DNA from: a virus
IMG/VR virus record: IMGVR_UViG_3300009163_000010
Coordinates: 1-35,732 of that record
Reading direction: 5' to 3' (one strand)
Length of the DNA: 35,732 nt
This document shows, in pieces, positions 24,723 through 32,489 of the stretch (position 1 is the first letter of the stretch; every line of letters begins with the position of its first letter). The position numbers and the translations under genes were made by a program. The notes beneath the pieces are model-generated. The model was given only the letters and a program-made list of their open reading frames with translations, was not told where the DNA came from and ran no database searches.

Positions 24723-24768
24723 ACGTGTGCGTGTGTGTGTGTGTGTGTGTGCATGTGTATATATATAT
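24723..24768. repeat. 46-bp alternating purine-pyrimidine tract (GT/AT)
   Basis: Every step from 24723 to 24768 alternates purine and pyrimidine: an initial ACGTGTGC, a long (GT) run to 24750, a short GCATGTGT, then (AT) to the end. Long (GT) tracts favour left-handed Z-DNA under negative supercoiling, and the adjoining (AT) part melts or extrudes easily. Such a microsatellite is unusual in a compact phage genome and its length may vary between copies. Confidence 0.9.
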
Positions 24769-24857
24769 CTGTTAATAATAGATTTTTTGACTGATGCATG
24801 ATGCAATCGTCTGTGGGCTTTGTGGCAGTAGCGACTCAGTGCATCAGGCACTTTTTT

Positions 24858-27014
24858 TTAGTGCATGATGCTGCCTGATGCATCATTTATGTTTCTTGAG
24901 ACGAAGTACATCATTATCAACTGATTACGTTTTCCTCTTCGTTCTTTAATAAATCCAAGCTTTGTCAGAATTTGCCCAATGCGATTTGTGTTGAGGTAAT
25001 TAAATTTTGTTTCGAGCATCAAGAATTGTTGAATATCGGTGAGTGACATCCATTCTCCGTATGAAGTTGAAGATCCTGGTTGAAGCTTTTGGTTGATTAA
25101 GTCATCTTCTGGTGTCGAAAGTTTGAACATCTCCGTTGCTTCATTGAGTTCAATTATTTCATCTCCGAGTATCTTATACTCAGCACCCATCTGATACATG
25201 CAATAAAGCTCGCGCCATAGTCCAATCTTATCGCATTTATTATATAACTCTTGATTAATACCAAGGATGTTGATACCTATGATTCGTCTGTTGCCTGTTG
25301 CATCACTAAGAATCTGAGTATCGTTTGATGTTCCGCAGAATACTGCGAGTCTTTTTAGATCCACAGAAACACGACCATAAGGCTCGCGCACGTTGATGTA
25401 TTCTTTTGATGTGAGCTCCTTTAGTCGCTTATCTTCCTTCTTTGATTTACCACCGTACTCGTCATCATTGATGATAAGCTTGCCGCACATAAGAATCTCG
25501 TCATCCTTTCCGGCATCCATCTTTGATTCAGCATATAGGTATCTAATTGGCTTAGGAAGTAAGTAACGAAACCAGTGTGTTTTTCCTGTTCCTTGCTGTG
25601 CTCCGCAGAAAACAAGTACGAGAGCTGAGTGATTTCCATAGGCTGATGCTATGATTGATAGCAGCCATCTCTGAATCCACTTGCTTGCATTAGGTGTGTC
25701 AGTGATTACGCTTTCAATCAACATGGTTAAGTTCGGCCAATTGTCTTCATTGGTTTGGTAAAGTTCCTCCTCGAAGAATTCATGCAATGGATTATAAGAC
25801 GGTATGCGATTCGAGAATATAATCGATGTCACCAGGTCCTTGTTCGATTCTTTAAATACTGCTTTTGAATCAAGATATATTGAATTCAAATCACTATCAT
25901 CTATTGCTCTGCCATTAAGTTCAATCTTTCGAGTGATTAGATTCTTCTTAAGGTCGAATGTTTTGATGTATGCGGCAATGTCCTCGCTTACGTTCTCCGA
26001 TTTAAATTTAATGTCCTTGCTTACTATCTGCTCAACGATTTCTTTCGAGTCGGCTGAGCTTATTCCGCCATGCTTTTCCAGTGTTTCGATGATCGCATCC
26101 GATGACAGCCCTGCCGCTCTTTGCGATGTAGCATGACGCATGATGCTCTTGGTATACTCGGAGTACACATCAATTGCGTTTTGCTTAGCATGAAAGTATA
26201 TTGTGCCGATTGATGACTTCTTTCTTTTCGACTCGCTGTGATTTTTGAGGCAAGCATCAAACTGGGCATCGCAGTCGACTGAATTGTACTTTGATGAATG
26301 CGATGATAGCGTGTGGAAATAGTCGCGCCCTTCTTCGCCAAATTCGGAAACAAGTGCATAGCAGATTCGGATCCACTCAGAGTAATCCTCGCAAAGGTTA
26401 AGTCCTTTCTTGTCCATCTGATCAATGATGGCATCGAAGTCAGATTTAATTACAACAACTTTGGCTTGCTTGTACTCCTTCTTTTTTGGCAGATACTTCT
26501 TGAATGTTGCTGACTTGGAGTTTTGGATTATAAATGGATCGTAGGAAATGAATCGGGCGCGAGATACGTTCTTGCCGGACTGATCCACGATAAGCTGATA
26601 CTCGTTGTATAAGTATGCAGCAATGCCATTGAACGCATCAAGGTGCCGAGTGCCGTCAATCTTTATGATTAAGCACAAACCTTTTCCGCTGATGGAAATA
26701 AATGCAGCATATAGATAGGAGTCACTACCTATGCGGTCCTTGGTGGCGGCTGCATCTTCGAGGTTGTCGATGTCGATTGCTATATAGTTTGAATGCTTAC
26801 GAAGAGCATCATCTTTGCGAGCTGAGAAGGAGCCGCTTATTGTTACCAGTGGAGCGGTCTTTTTCTTGAGCTCTTTTATTTCCTTGTTTGGAGCATTGCG
26901 AACTTCGAGAGCGATGTCTTGCCATCTGCCTGAGCGAACTCCTTCGAGGAAGTTGTCTATTTCGATGTCCTTGTCTTGAGAATCATGGATGTTCTTGTAT
27001 AGTGAAATCAGCAT
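24858..27014 (-). CDS. Primase-helicase: VirE_N (BT4734-like), PriCT_2 and VirE ATPase domains
   Basis: 718 residues. The N-terminal VirE_N/BT4734-like domain has TISGSFSARKDDAL then IAIDIDNLED, with D81 and D83 as candidate metal ligands of the primase. A PriCT_2-like helical segment lies at about 195-275 (YSEWIRICYALVSEFGEEGRD). The C-terminal VirE/SF3-like ATPase has Walker A GAQQGTGKT (471-479), Walker B IINDDEYGG (acidic 517-519) and a sensor ...VFCGTSND then TGNRRIIGI. The protein should make primers and unwind the fork, so the phage can initiate its own replication. The last codons run into the GCATCA cluster. The start overlaps the helicase gene by 32 bases. Confidence 0.9.
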   Translation of the reverse strand: MLISLYKNIHDSQDKDIEIDNFLEGVRSGRWQDIALEVRNAPNKEIKELKKKTAPLVTISGSFSARKDDALRKHSNYIAIDIDNLEDAAATKDRIGSDSYLYAAFISISGKGLCLIIKIDGTRHLDAFNGIAAYLYNEYQLIVDQSGKNVSRARFISYDPFIIQNSKSATFKKYLPKKKEYKQAKVVVIKSDFDAIIDQMDKKGLNLCEDYSEWIRICYALVSEFGEEGRDYFHTLSSHSSKYNSVDCDAQFDACLKNHSESKRKKSSIGTIYFHAKQNAIDVYSEYTKSIMRHATSQRAAGLSSDAIIETLEKHGGISSADSKEIVEQIVSKDIKFKSENVSEDIAAYIKTFDLKKNLITRKIELNGRAIDDSDLNSIYLDSKAVFKESNKDLVTSIIFSNRIPSYNPLHEFFEEELYQTNEDNWPNLTMLIESVITDTPNASKWIQRWLLSIIASAYGNHSALVLVFCGAQQGTGKTHWFRYLLPKPIRYLYAESKMDAGKDDEILMCGKLIINDDEYGGKSKKEDKRLKELTSKEYINVREPYGRVSVDLKRLAVFCGTSNDTQILSDATGNRRIIGINILGINQELYNKCDKIGLWRELYCMYQMGAEYKILGDEIIELNEATEMFKLSTPEDDLINQKLQPGSSTSYGEWMSLTDIQQFLMLETKFNYLNTNRIGQILTKLGFIKERRGKRNQLIMMYFVSRNINDASGSIMH

Positions 27015-28470
27015 TATATATGTTTTTTAGGGTTGATTTAAGTTTTTCGTCAACTAATTCCTTATGAAATCGGTTGAATCTTCTGTTGCGTTCACGACAC
27101 CAGAGCCTCGCAATTTCGTGATTCTTTTTTTCAATATGTATGTAGTTATCTGAATTAATTTTTTTGATGTTCTTTTTTGCAAGCAGGGCAAGGTGTTCAA
27201 CTGCTACGAATAAGGAACGGTATTCTTTGTGATGCTCATTCATCTTAATGAGCTTCTTGATGTCGACTGAATCGGTCATGAGGATGAAGTCTTGAATGCC
27301 TTGGTCAAGCACAATCTTCTTTGGGAATAGATGACCGCAGAAACATTCCATTTTGGAAGTATGAAGTAGTGCCGCACAGTTAGGGCATTCTTTGACTGGC
27401 GCAACTCCTGCGCCTGGCTTCTTCGGATTGTGGAAGATATCGTCCCAATTACGTGCAGCGGCCCATGAGCCGTGAGTGAGGCAATTGCCACCAAGGTCGA
27501 TGATGGTGAACGCGAGTTTGACTGGATGCGGACGAGCACCTCTGCCGCACATCTGAAGCCAAAGCGGCATCGATGCTGTTGCCTTGTTAACGATGACGGT
27601 CTCGATGTCGGGTTGGTCGAAGCCTGTTGTTGCAATACCGATGTTGTTTAGAATGGCATCTGGAGTGTTGGCGAACCACTTTAGAATCTCCTCGCGATCC
27701 GTTGAGGTTGCATCCAGATGCCGCGAGTTGAATCCTGCGGCAAGAAAAGCATCATTGACTGCGATCGAGTGCTCTACATTGCAATTGAAGATAATTGTCT
27801 TTCGCCCGAGTGAGTTCTTTTTATAGGCATTGATTGTGGTGTCGATGTACTTTGGCTCTTTGTACATGGCTCCCATCTGCGCCTGGTCGAAGTCGCCTGC
27901 TTTCATTTTGAGCTTGGCACGTTCCACAATGGATGATGCGGAATAGGTTTGCTCAGGGCACAAGAACCCTTGTTCGATTAAGTCGGGAATGTCGATTCCG
28001 CAAACTATGTCATCGAAGTAGTTGCGGAGCGGATTGGTCTTCTTGGCGGCAAGAGGTGTGGCAGTAAAGCCGATAATGTAGCTGTCAGTAAAGTGCTCGA
28101 TGACCTTGGTAAAGTTACCGATGTGGCACTCGTCAACTATCACCATGCCGATATTCTGGAATAGATGCAGCCGCTTGTGAGCTGACTCGACCATTGCGAC
28201 ATATACGCGAGCATGTGGAATGGTCTTCATTCCGGCAACAACTTTTTGCACTGGCAAGTTGATGGCTTTGGCTGCTTGTGTGAGCAGCTCTTCTCGGTGA
28301 ACTAGGATTAAGATGTCCTGCTCACTTCGAGCGCAGTAGCGGTCACATATCGCAGCGAAGCATACTGTCTTGCCTCCGCCTGTTGCGAGCTGAGCAACCA
28401 CCTTGCGATGGATGCGCAGCTTCGCAGATATGTTGTTGATGAATCTCTCTTGGTAGGGTCGAAGGATCAT
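26983..28470 (-). CDS. SF2 DEAD/DEAH-like helicase with Cys4 motif
   Basis: 495 residues from ATG 28470 (MILRPYQERFINNIS), which overlaps the upstream stop as ATGA. Motif I ATGGGKT (29-35), motif II DECH (113-116), motif III TATP (136-139) and motif VI QMCGRGARP (306-314) are complete. After the helicase core, C362-x2-C365 and C376-x-C378 (CPNCAALL, MECFCGH) form a small zinc-binding site. The Q-like N-terminus LRPYQ is typical of the RecG/ComFA/RadD-like SF2 group. Likely role is DNA unwinding or branch migration in phage replication-recombination. Its C-terminal 100 residues are Lys/Arg-rich and may bind DNA. Confidence 0.9.
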   Translation of the reverse strand: MILRPYQERFINNISAKLRIHRKVVAQLATGGGKTVCFAAICDRYCARSEQDILILVHREELLTQAAKAINLPVQKVVAGMKTIPHARVYVAMVESAHKRLHLFQNIGMVIVDECHIGNFTKVIEHFTDSYIIGFTATPLAAKKTNPLRNYFDDIVCGIDIPDLIEQGFLCPEQTYSASSIVERAKLKMKAGDFDQAQMGAMYKEPKYIDTTINAYKKNSLGRKTIIFNCNVEHSIAVNDAFLAAGFNSRHLDATSTDREEILKWFANTPDAILNNIGIATTGFDQPDIETVIVNKATASMPLWLQMCGRGARPHPVKLAFTIIDLGGNCLTHGSWAAARNWDDIFHNPKKPGAGVAPVKECPNCAALLHTSKMECFCGHLFPKKIVLDQGIQDFILMTDSVDIKKLIKMNEHHKEYRSLFVAVEHLALLAKKNIKKINSDNYIHIEKKNHEIARLWCRERNRRFNRFHKELVDEKLKSTLKNIYNADFTIQEHP

Positions 28471-28673
28471 GAGCCAAAGGTTTGGTTGTAGTATTGTTCT
28501 GCATCTTTCCAACTTCCAAAATCTGAACAACCATAATGAATTGCTCTAGTTATCTGCTCCTTTTCCATTGCGAGGGCTTGGTCAAATATCTCTGTCATAG
28601 TATATTTTGAATTATCCATTATCCTTTTATTGATTTCATCTTTGAACCACTGAACTGCTGTTTGCTTTTTCAT
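28467..28673 (-). CDS. Small hypothetical protein common in Bacteroidota phages
   Basis: 68 residues (MKKQTAVQWFKDEINKRI). The architecture T-A-V-x-W near the start, MEKEQITRAI in the middle and EQYYNQTFGS at the end is a pattern I recognise from small proteins repeatedly found in Bacteroidota phages and prophages, without known function. Overlaps both neighbours as ATGA, so it is translationally coupled to the helicase. Confidence 0.75.
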   Translation of the reverse strand: MKKQTAVQWFKDEINKRIMDNSKYTMTEIFDQALAMEKEQITRAIHYGCSDFGSWKDAEQYYNQTFGS

Positions 28674-28927
28674 TGATACTTCTTTTTAAAAATTTGCTCT
28701 CCTGCGGACTTTCCGAGGGCGATATTTCCGCGCATCATATCTTGAGCGCACTCATTGCAAATGTCAATCAGCATCTGCTTTTCATTTGGAAGCTCGGCTT
28801 CACAGAATGTTGCGATGTGCTCGAATACCATCGACATTGCGATAGCATATTTTTCTTTCGATTTGCGATATTCATAGGCTCTGGTATCACAGAGCTCTTT
28901 GATTCTTCTCAATGGTGTAGATGTCAT
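28670..28927 (-). CDS. Hypothetical helical protein
   Basis: 85 residues from ATG 28927 (MTSTPLRRIKELCDTRAYEY). Helical with several Met and Cys (LIDICNECAQDMMRGN) and a basic end (GEQIFKKKYQ). An in-frame extension to 29032 would overlap the previous gene too deeply, so 28927 is preferred. Unrecognised family. Confidence 0.55.
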   Translation of the reverse strand: MTSTPLRRIKELCDTRAYEYRKSKEKYAIAMSMVFEHIATFCEAELPNEKQMLIDICNECAQDMMRGNIALGKSAGEQIFKKKYQ

Positions 28928-29111
28928 GGATGTTGTAAGGGTTAAATGTTGTTTTAATTCTTCCAGGTCTACTCCATACGATCTCGACATACTTGGTATC
29001 TTCAGCAAGGCTGATGAATACTGTTGCATCATCGAAATGATTATACATCATCTTAAGATGCTTGAAATTTGTCTCTATATATATGAAGTCGCGATGCAGG
29101 AAGTAATACAT
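28887..29111 (-). CDS. Small hypothetical protein
   Basis: 74 residues from ATG 29111 (MYYFLHRDFIYIETNFKHLK), starting 22 bases after the exonuclease stop; a longer frame to 29222 lies inside the exonuclease gene. Aromatic, beta-rich (ATVFISLAEDTKYVEIVWSR) with a KTTFNPYNIHDIYTIEKN end. Size and fold style resemble small regulatory or inhibitor proteins, but no family is recognised. Confidence 0.5.
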   Translation of the reverse strand: MYYFLHRDFIYIETNFKHLKMMYNHFDDATVFISLAEDTKYVEIVWSRPGRIKTTFNPYNIHDIYTIEKNQRAL

Positions 29112-29133
29112 CACATTGGTAAAGGAATAATTT

Positions 29134-29697
29134 TCAAAGCCCTCTGTGGACCAGGTACTCTTTGATAAGGTTTTCTGCTGTATCAATTTCTTCGGTTGTA
29201 TGTCGGTAGATAAAAAGTTCACCTTTGAACTTGTTTGGCACTCCTATGTAGTAGAAGTTTGTTGGCGAATATCCAGTGAGGTACGAGTACCAAACAGCCT
29301 GTATGTGGTTGTAGTGCTTAGTCATGTCGGAGGCGAATGCTCGGAGGTTGGTGCAAGATGTTGTCTTGATATCTGCATTGATGGAGTACATTGGGCAGTG
29401 CAAATCGAGTATTCCTTTTGCTGCCACCTTGCGCCCATCAATCTCAATCTCCTTGATAAAGGTGATCTCTTTGGCGGACTTCTCGAATATTAAGCGGAGC
29501 ATTGGGTGCTTCATGATGGCATCGTAAATCAGCTTAGCATTGGGCGGCATTGCACTGGGCTCTGTTTCGAGTAAATTGCGATGGAACTCCGCGCCGCGCT
29601 CGAGAGCACCAGCAGCGTATTGGATGCTGCCAGTGAAATGCCTCTTGATGCTTGATGCGTTGATTGCTTCGATGCTGTTGTAGATGTCGCGGCTCAT
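29134..29697 (-). CDS. RecE-like PD-(D/E)XK exonuclease (DUF3799 type)
   Basis: 187 residues. The nuclease core reads AAKGILDLH (D98), NADIKTT (D109, K111), and HIQAVWYSYL (Q133, Y137), the G-x-x-D ... D-x-K-T-T ... Q-x-x-x-Y pattern of RecE/Cas4-like exonucleases. An upstream helix AEFHRNLLE (H39) matches the conserved His of that group. It likely degrades one strand of double-stranded DNA to make substrate for annealing. No RecT/Erf/Beta-type annealase is obvious in the window; the 218-residue coiled-coil protein or the SSB-like protein may fill that role. Overlaps upstream gene as ATGA. Confidence 0.85.
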   Translation of the reverse strand: MSRDIYNSIEAINASSIKRHFTGSIQYAAGALERGAEFHRNLLETEPSAMPPNAKLIYDAIMKHPMLRLIFEKSAKEITFIKEIEIDGRKVAAKGILDLHCPMYSINADIKTTSCTNLRAFASDMTKHYNHIQAVWYSYLTGYSPTNFYYIGVPNKFKGELFIYRHTTEEIDTAENLIKEYLVHRGL

Positions 29698-29909
29698 TGC
29701 TCAATTGCTCTTTTGTCCAAGGGAATAAATCCCGATCCGTTGCCATGTACTACCTTGATGAAGTCAACCTCAACCTTTGCTGAGTTGACAATCACCTGGG
29801 CGATGTCTGCGATTGCTTTTGCTTTGTCGAGCTCCATGTCGTTTTCTTTGAGCATCTCGATGATTTCGAATAAGTGATCTCTTAGATCTTCGATTTTATT
29901 TCTTGCCAT
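29694..29909 (-). CDS. Small helical phage protein
   Basis: 71 residues (MARNKIEDLRDHLFEIIEML). Almost entirely helical with AKAIADIAQVIVNSAKVEVD, a pattern I know from small phage proteins of unknown function next to recombination genes. Overlaps the HNH gene by 28 bases and the exonuclease as ATGA. Possibly a cofactor of replication proteins; not proven. Confidence 0.7.
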   Translation of the reverse strand: MARNKIEDLRDHLFEIIEMLKENDMELDKAKAIADIAQVIVNSAKVEVDFIKVVHGNGSGFIPLDKRAIEQ

Positions 29910-30484
29910 AATTTGTTCAGTGTTTTAATTGTGTCTCTAATTGGTTTGGGGTACTTGGTGATTGTATTGCGCTGCATGTTCTCCACTTTCGTGATTGCTT
30001 CGAGGTTTTCTATCTCAAAATTTGAGATGTTTTTATCTCGGAATGTGACTATCATGTGCGGCTCAAGCTTGCCGTGGTGCTGTTCGTAGATGTGCCGATG
30101 TTTAAGGACCCATCGTGTGTGCTCTGCAATCTTGATGTAGGTGTAGCCATCTTCATCGATGCGCTCTGATCCAACTTCTTTGTGGTTAGCAGGCACATTG
30201 CCTTTCTTAAACTGCGACTCTGTGCCTCCGATCTGAATGCCTTTAAGCCCTTTGTTCCAAGGCTCGTGACCTTTCGGGAACTGCGTACCGACATTGCCTT
30301 TTTGGAGTCTTCCGCTGAGCTCTGATGCCAAGTACTCTGGAGTCTTATGCAGTTGCAGTGCGTGAGCTTTGGCATAGCACTGAGCGATTGATTTCCCAGT
30401 GATGAATGCCACCTCTTTTGTGGACCGATGCGGATAGTACTCAATCAGCAACTCGGTCTCTTCCATCGTCCAGTTACAGCGCAT
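29882..30484 (-). CDS. HNH endonuclease with N-terminal helix-turn-helix
   Basis: 200 residues from ATG 30484 (MRCNWTMEETELLIEYYPHR), chosen because it overlaps the preceding stop by only 11 bases. A SANT/Myb-like segment (MEETELLIEYYPHRSTKEVA, SIAQCYAKAHAL) suggests DNA binding. A NUMOD3-like stretch (FPKGHEPWNKGLKG, SQFKKGNVPANHKEV) follows, then the HNH fold: KHRHIYEQHHGKL, VTFRDKN and ISNFEIENLEAIT. The order is that of phage homing-type HNH nucleases. A selfish insertion into the recombination operon is likely. Confidence 0.8.
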   Translation of the reverse strand: MRCNWTMEETELLIEYYPHRSTKEVAFITGKSIAQCYAKAHALQLHKTPEYLASELSGRLQKGNVGTQFPKGHEPWNKGLKGIQIGGTESQFKKGNVPANHKEVGSERIDEDGYTYIKIAEHTRWVLKHRHIYEQHHGKLEPHMIVTFRDKNISNFEIENLEAITKVENMQRNTITKYPKPIRDTIKTLNKLWQEIKSKI

Positions 30485-30710
30485 CATAATACTCGCGCCC
30501 TCCTTGATCGCCTCCACTTGCCATTGGCTTTGGCAGCCTATCAAATATTGCCTTCTGTCCATCGTGATAGCCATTTGAATAGGCTTGGATTATTGCTTCT
30601 TTTACCTTGGCTTGCATGCTGTCATCATCTGCTTCTCGCGGATCAATGATGGTGTCAAGGTAACGGTTGAATTGCGTGAATTCGTAGTGGATGTTGTCGA
30701 ATGGGCTCAT
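30474..30710 (-). CDS. Small hypothetical protein
   Basis: 78 residues (MSPFDNIHYEFTQFNRYLDT). Acidic N-terminal half, helical middle (MQAKVKEAIIQAYSNGYHDG), and a basic tail. Start overlaps the previous stop as ATGA, and its 3' end overlaps the HNH gene by 11 bases. No recognisable family. Confidence 0.6.
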   Translation of the reverse strand: MSPFDNIHYEFTQFNRYLDTIIDPREADDDSMQAKVKEAIIQAYSNGYHDGQKAIFDRLPKPMASGGDQGGREYYDAL

Positions 30711-31363
30711 CTTATTGCTTGTGTTTTATGTTCAACTATTTCGATTCCTTTAATCTCTGCGATGTTGGTGATCTCCATCGCTTTTGGAAGCTTGCGGAGT
30801 AACTCTGCCACATCAAACATCTCAGCTTGCATCAGTGTCCAGAGTAGTGTTACCCAATCAACCTCGCCAACAATTTCCGCTTTTTTGCTGATGCGGATGT
30901 TCTTAGTGTGGTCGAGCTCGAGCGTGGTTGTTGTGGTTGCATCGGTGAATGTGGCAAAGATATCACTGACATTGCTGCTGTCTGCCGTCTTAAGCGCATC
31001 GGCTGCTTCCTGTGCAATCTTTGCATCGGCTTCCGCCTTCTTACGCTCGAGCTCGTTTGAGTAGTCTATCATCATTGCTTTGCGCTGATCGATGTAAGCC
31101 TTAAGCGGAGCAGTGGCATCGCGCTCAACATCCATCAATGACTTCTTGTAAGCATCAAGCGGTAGTGTTACAAGCTTGCGATTGATCTCGATTTGCTTTA
31201 TTGCATCGTTTGCCGCTTTGATGGACTCAGCACTCATGTCGTATGAGAGCTTGTCTTCGATTGCTTGTGGTGCGCCTTCAATCATGCTCTGAGCACGAAG
31301 CACCTCTGTGGAGTTTAGTGCCTTGTAAAACTCCGAAATGTTTTCTATATTAGCTGCGTTCAT
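30707..31363 (-). CDS. Coiled-coil protein, DUF1351-like
   Basis: 218 residues. Long N-terminal helices, then PLKAYIDQRKAMMIDYSNEL and KKAEADAKIAQEAADAL as a coiled coil, followed by a Thr-rich linker (ATFTDATTTTTLEL) and a small globular end (WVTLLWTLMQAEMFDVAELL). This coiled coil plus small C-terminal domain, with a neighbouring exonuclease and SSB-like gene, is the arrangement of DUF1351-type proteins often found in recombination operons of siphophages. A role in annealing or as a RecT-like substitute is speculative. Confidence 0.6.
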   Translation of the reverse strand: MNAANIENISEFYKALNSTEVLRAQSMIEGAPQAIEDKLSYDMSAESIKAANDAIKQIEINRKLVTLPLDAYKKSLMDVERDATAPLKAYIDQRKAMMIDYSNELERKKAEADAKIAQEAADALKTADSSNVSDIFATFTDATTTTTLELDHTKNIRISKKAEIVGEVDWVTLLWTLMQAEMFDVAELLRKLPKAMEITNIAEIKGIEIVEHKTQAIR

Positions 31364-31393
31364 AGTGTATTGATTTAATGTATGTTTTTAATG

Positions 31394-31416
31394 AAGGGCG
31401 GCTGATTACCGCCCTT
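31394..31416. terminator. Hairpin AAGGGCGG-loop-CCGCCCTT after the SSB-like gene
   Basis: A perfect 8-bp stem with a 7-base loop between the SSB-like gene and the next gene. On the minus strand it is followed by CATTAAAAAC, not a clean T-run, so it is at best a partial terminator or mRNA stabiliser. It could raise the SSB dose over downstream genes. Confidence 0.5.
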
Positions 31417-31425
31417 TGTTATTTA

Positions 31426-32064
31426 TTAGAACGGAAAACCGTCATCTTCTGTTTCTGCTTCAGACTCGGCAACAAATGCCGCCGCTCGCTCCACTGGAAT
31501 TGGCTTGCTGATTCTCGCAATCCACTCATCAGACATTTTAATCTTATCTTGGATGAACTCGGGCAGCTGATTGAATACATCCTCATCATGCTCCTCCGTG
31601 TTGTAACATAGTGCGCTGTTAAATGCAGGAGGGCAAACTAAACCTTTCGGCACTGGAGACATGCCGATGATGTTGGCATAAGTTGCATCTCCTTTGGTTA
31701 CATGCGTAATATTAACCATGCAAGGCTTTCCAAGTAGCGTGAAGATGTCGAAGTTCTCCGCGATCTCATTGCTCATCTTTTTTCCTGCCCAAGATTCGAT
31801 GTCTCTGCGAAGCACTGCCTTCTCGTTCATGCTGAGATTGTAAATACTGCGAGCATAGAACGGCTTAAGGCCATCACCACGTTCAAATTCGTGCAGCTCT
31901 GTTGGCAGTTCAAAGATAAACTGCACTTTTCTTTTTTTGCCAGGGAACTGTCCTGTTTGCATTGTAGTTCCGAGGTCAACGATTTGGTAACATCTTGCAA
32001 CAAATGCCCCTTCCGGTGCGATTGCTCGGGAGGTGTTATTCCCGCTTGGTGCTTTTAGGCCCAT
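31426..32064 (-). CDS. Putative single-stranded DNA-binding protein
   Basis: 212 residues (MGLKAPSGNNTSRAIAPEGA). The body looks like an OB-type protein (VARCYQIVDLGTTMQ, KKRKVQFIFELPTE). The last residues, SEAETEDDGFPF, copy the acidic DDxxPF tail by which bacterial SSBs recruit partner enzymes. First in the replication block after a 95-residue gene. SSB-like function is inferred from tail and neighbourhood; the fold is not confirmed. ATG context TTTAACTATG is A/T-rich. Confidence 0.7.
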   Translation of the reverse strand: MGLKAPSGNNTSRAIAPEGAFVARCYQIVDLGTTMQTGQFPGKKRKVQFIFELPTELHEFERGDGLKPFYARSIYNLSMNEKAVLRRDIESWAGKKMSNEIAENFDIFTLLGKPCMVNITHVTKGDATYANIIGMSPVPKGLVCPPAFNSALCYNTEEHDEDVFNQLPEFIQDKIKMSDEWIARISKPIPVERAAAFVAESEAETEDDGFPF

Positions 32065-32075
32065 AGTTAAATTGA

Positions 32076-32363
32076 TTAGAATTGATTTATTAATTGTTTA
32101 AATGATACTTGAGTATTGTGCAATGTCTTCTGATACATCTTGAAGAACTCGCCAACATCGGAAGGATGATAAGTGCGAACCGATTCGTGTAAGCCTTGAG
32201 TCATCTCCTTGGAGTACTGGCGAACAAGTACAAGTGATGTCTTGTCGCATCTTTGGAATAGCCCTTGGTGGCAACCGTCTTGAACGATTGTGAGCATGAT
32301 GCCGCTAAGATGATCGTAGTTGAAGAACTGCGTTGAGTCGTGTGATTTAAAAAATGTGTTCAT
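32076..32363 (-). CDS. Hypothetical early protein
   Basis: 95 residues (MNTFFKSHDSTQFFNYDHLS), rich in aromatic residues, His and Gln. No recognisable family. It is the first gene after the promoter at 32405 and so leads the replication operon; genes in this position often act early against the host or as regulators, but that is only position. Confidence 0.6.
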   Translation of the reverse strand: MNTFFKSHDSTQFFNYDHLSGIMLTIVQDGCHQGLFQRCDKTSLVLVRQYSKEMTQGLHESVRTYHPSDVGEFFKMYQKTLHNTQVSFKQLINQF

Positions 32364-32404
32364 AGATTAAAGAGTAAATGATTTATGAGTGAATGATTGA
32401 TAGG

Positions 32405-32412
32405 CAAATGTA
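32405..32412 (-). promoter_or_regulatory. Putative early promoter, -7 box TACATTTG
   Basis: Minus strand TACATTTGC fits TANNTTTGY, in a strongly A/T-rich gap of 126 bases (32364-32489) between the lysis and replication blocks. A TTTG lies 29 bases upstream, longer than the usual 17-23 spacing. The predicted transcript would have a leader of about 40 bases before ATG 32363. The gap holds nothing else I can name. Confidence 0.5.
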
Positions 32413-32489
32413 TATATTTATTTTGATTATACACCACCTTTCAAAACTATTTACACGCAATTATCCTAACTCACACAATATCAGCGTGA

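Larger units (their letters stand above)
24669..24857. other. Candidate replication origin
   Basis: The only sizeable gene-free stretch near the replication genes. It lies between the primase-helicase and VRR-NUC genes. From 24673 to 24885 the hexamer GCATCA or its complement TGATGC occurs nine times: 24673, 24681, 24690, 24792, 24799, 24841, 24866, 24876 and 24880. It brackets a 46-bp alternating purine-pyrimidine tract and an A/T-rich segment (24755-24789) that would melt easily. Iteron-like repeats beside an unwinding element and a primase gene are what an origin looks like. The inverted arms AGTGC/GCACT at 24838-24864 add hairpins. No ORF of note lies inside. Confidence 0.5.

Noticed and set aside
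24838-24859. Plus-strand terminator-like hairpin AGTGC-ATCAG-GCACT followed by eight T
   Set aside because: No plus-strand gene or promoter precedes it, so I did not list it as a terminator. It is mentioned as part of the origin-like region.
32454-32488. CACGC...GCGTG inverted repeat after the coiled-coil membrane protein
   Set aside because: Only 5 bp with a 25-base loop and no clean T-run; too weak to call a terminator.
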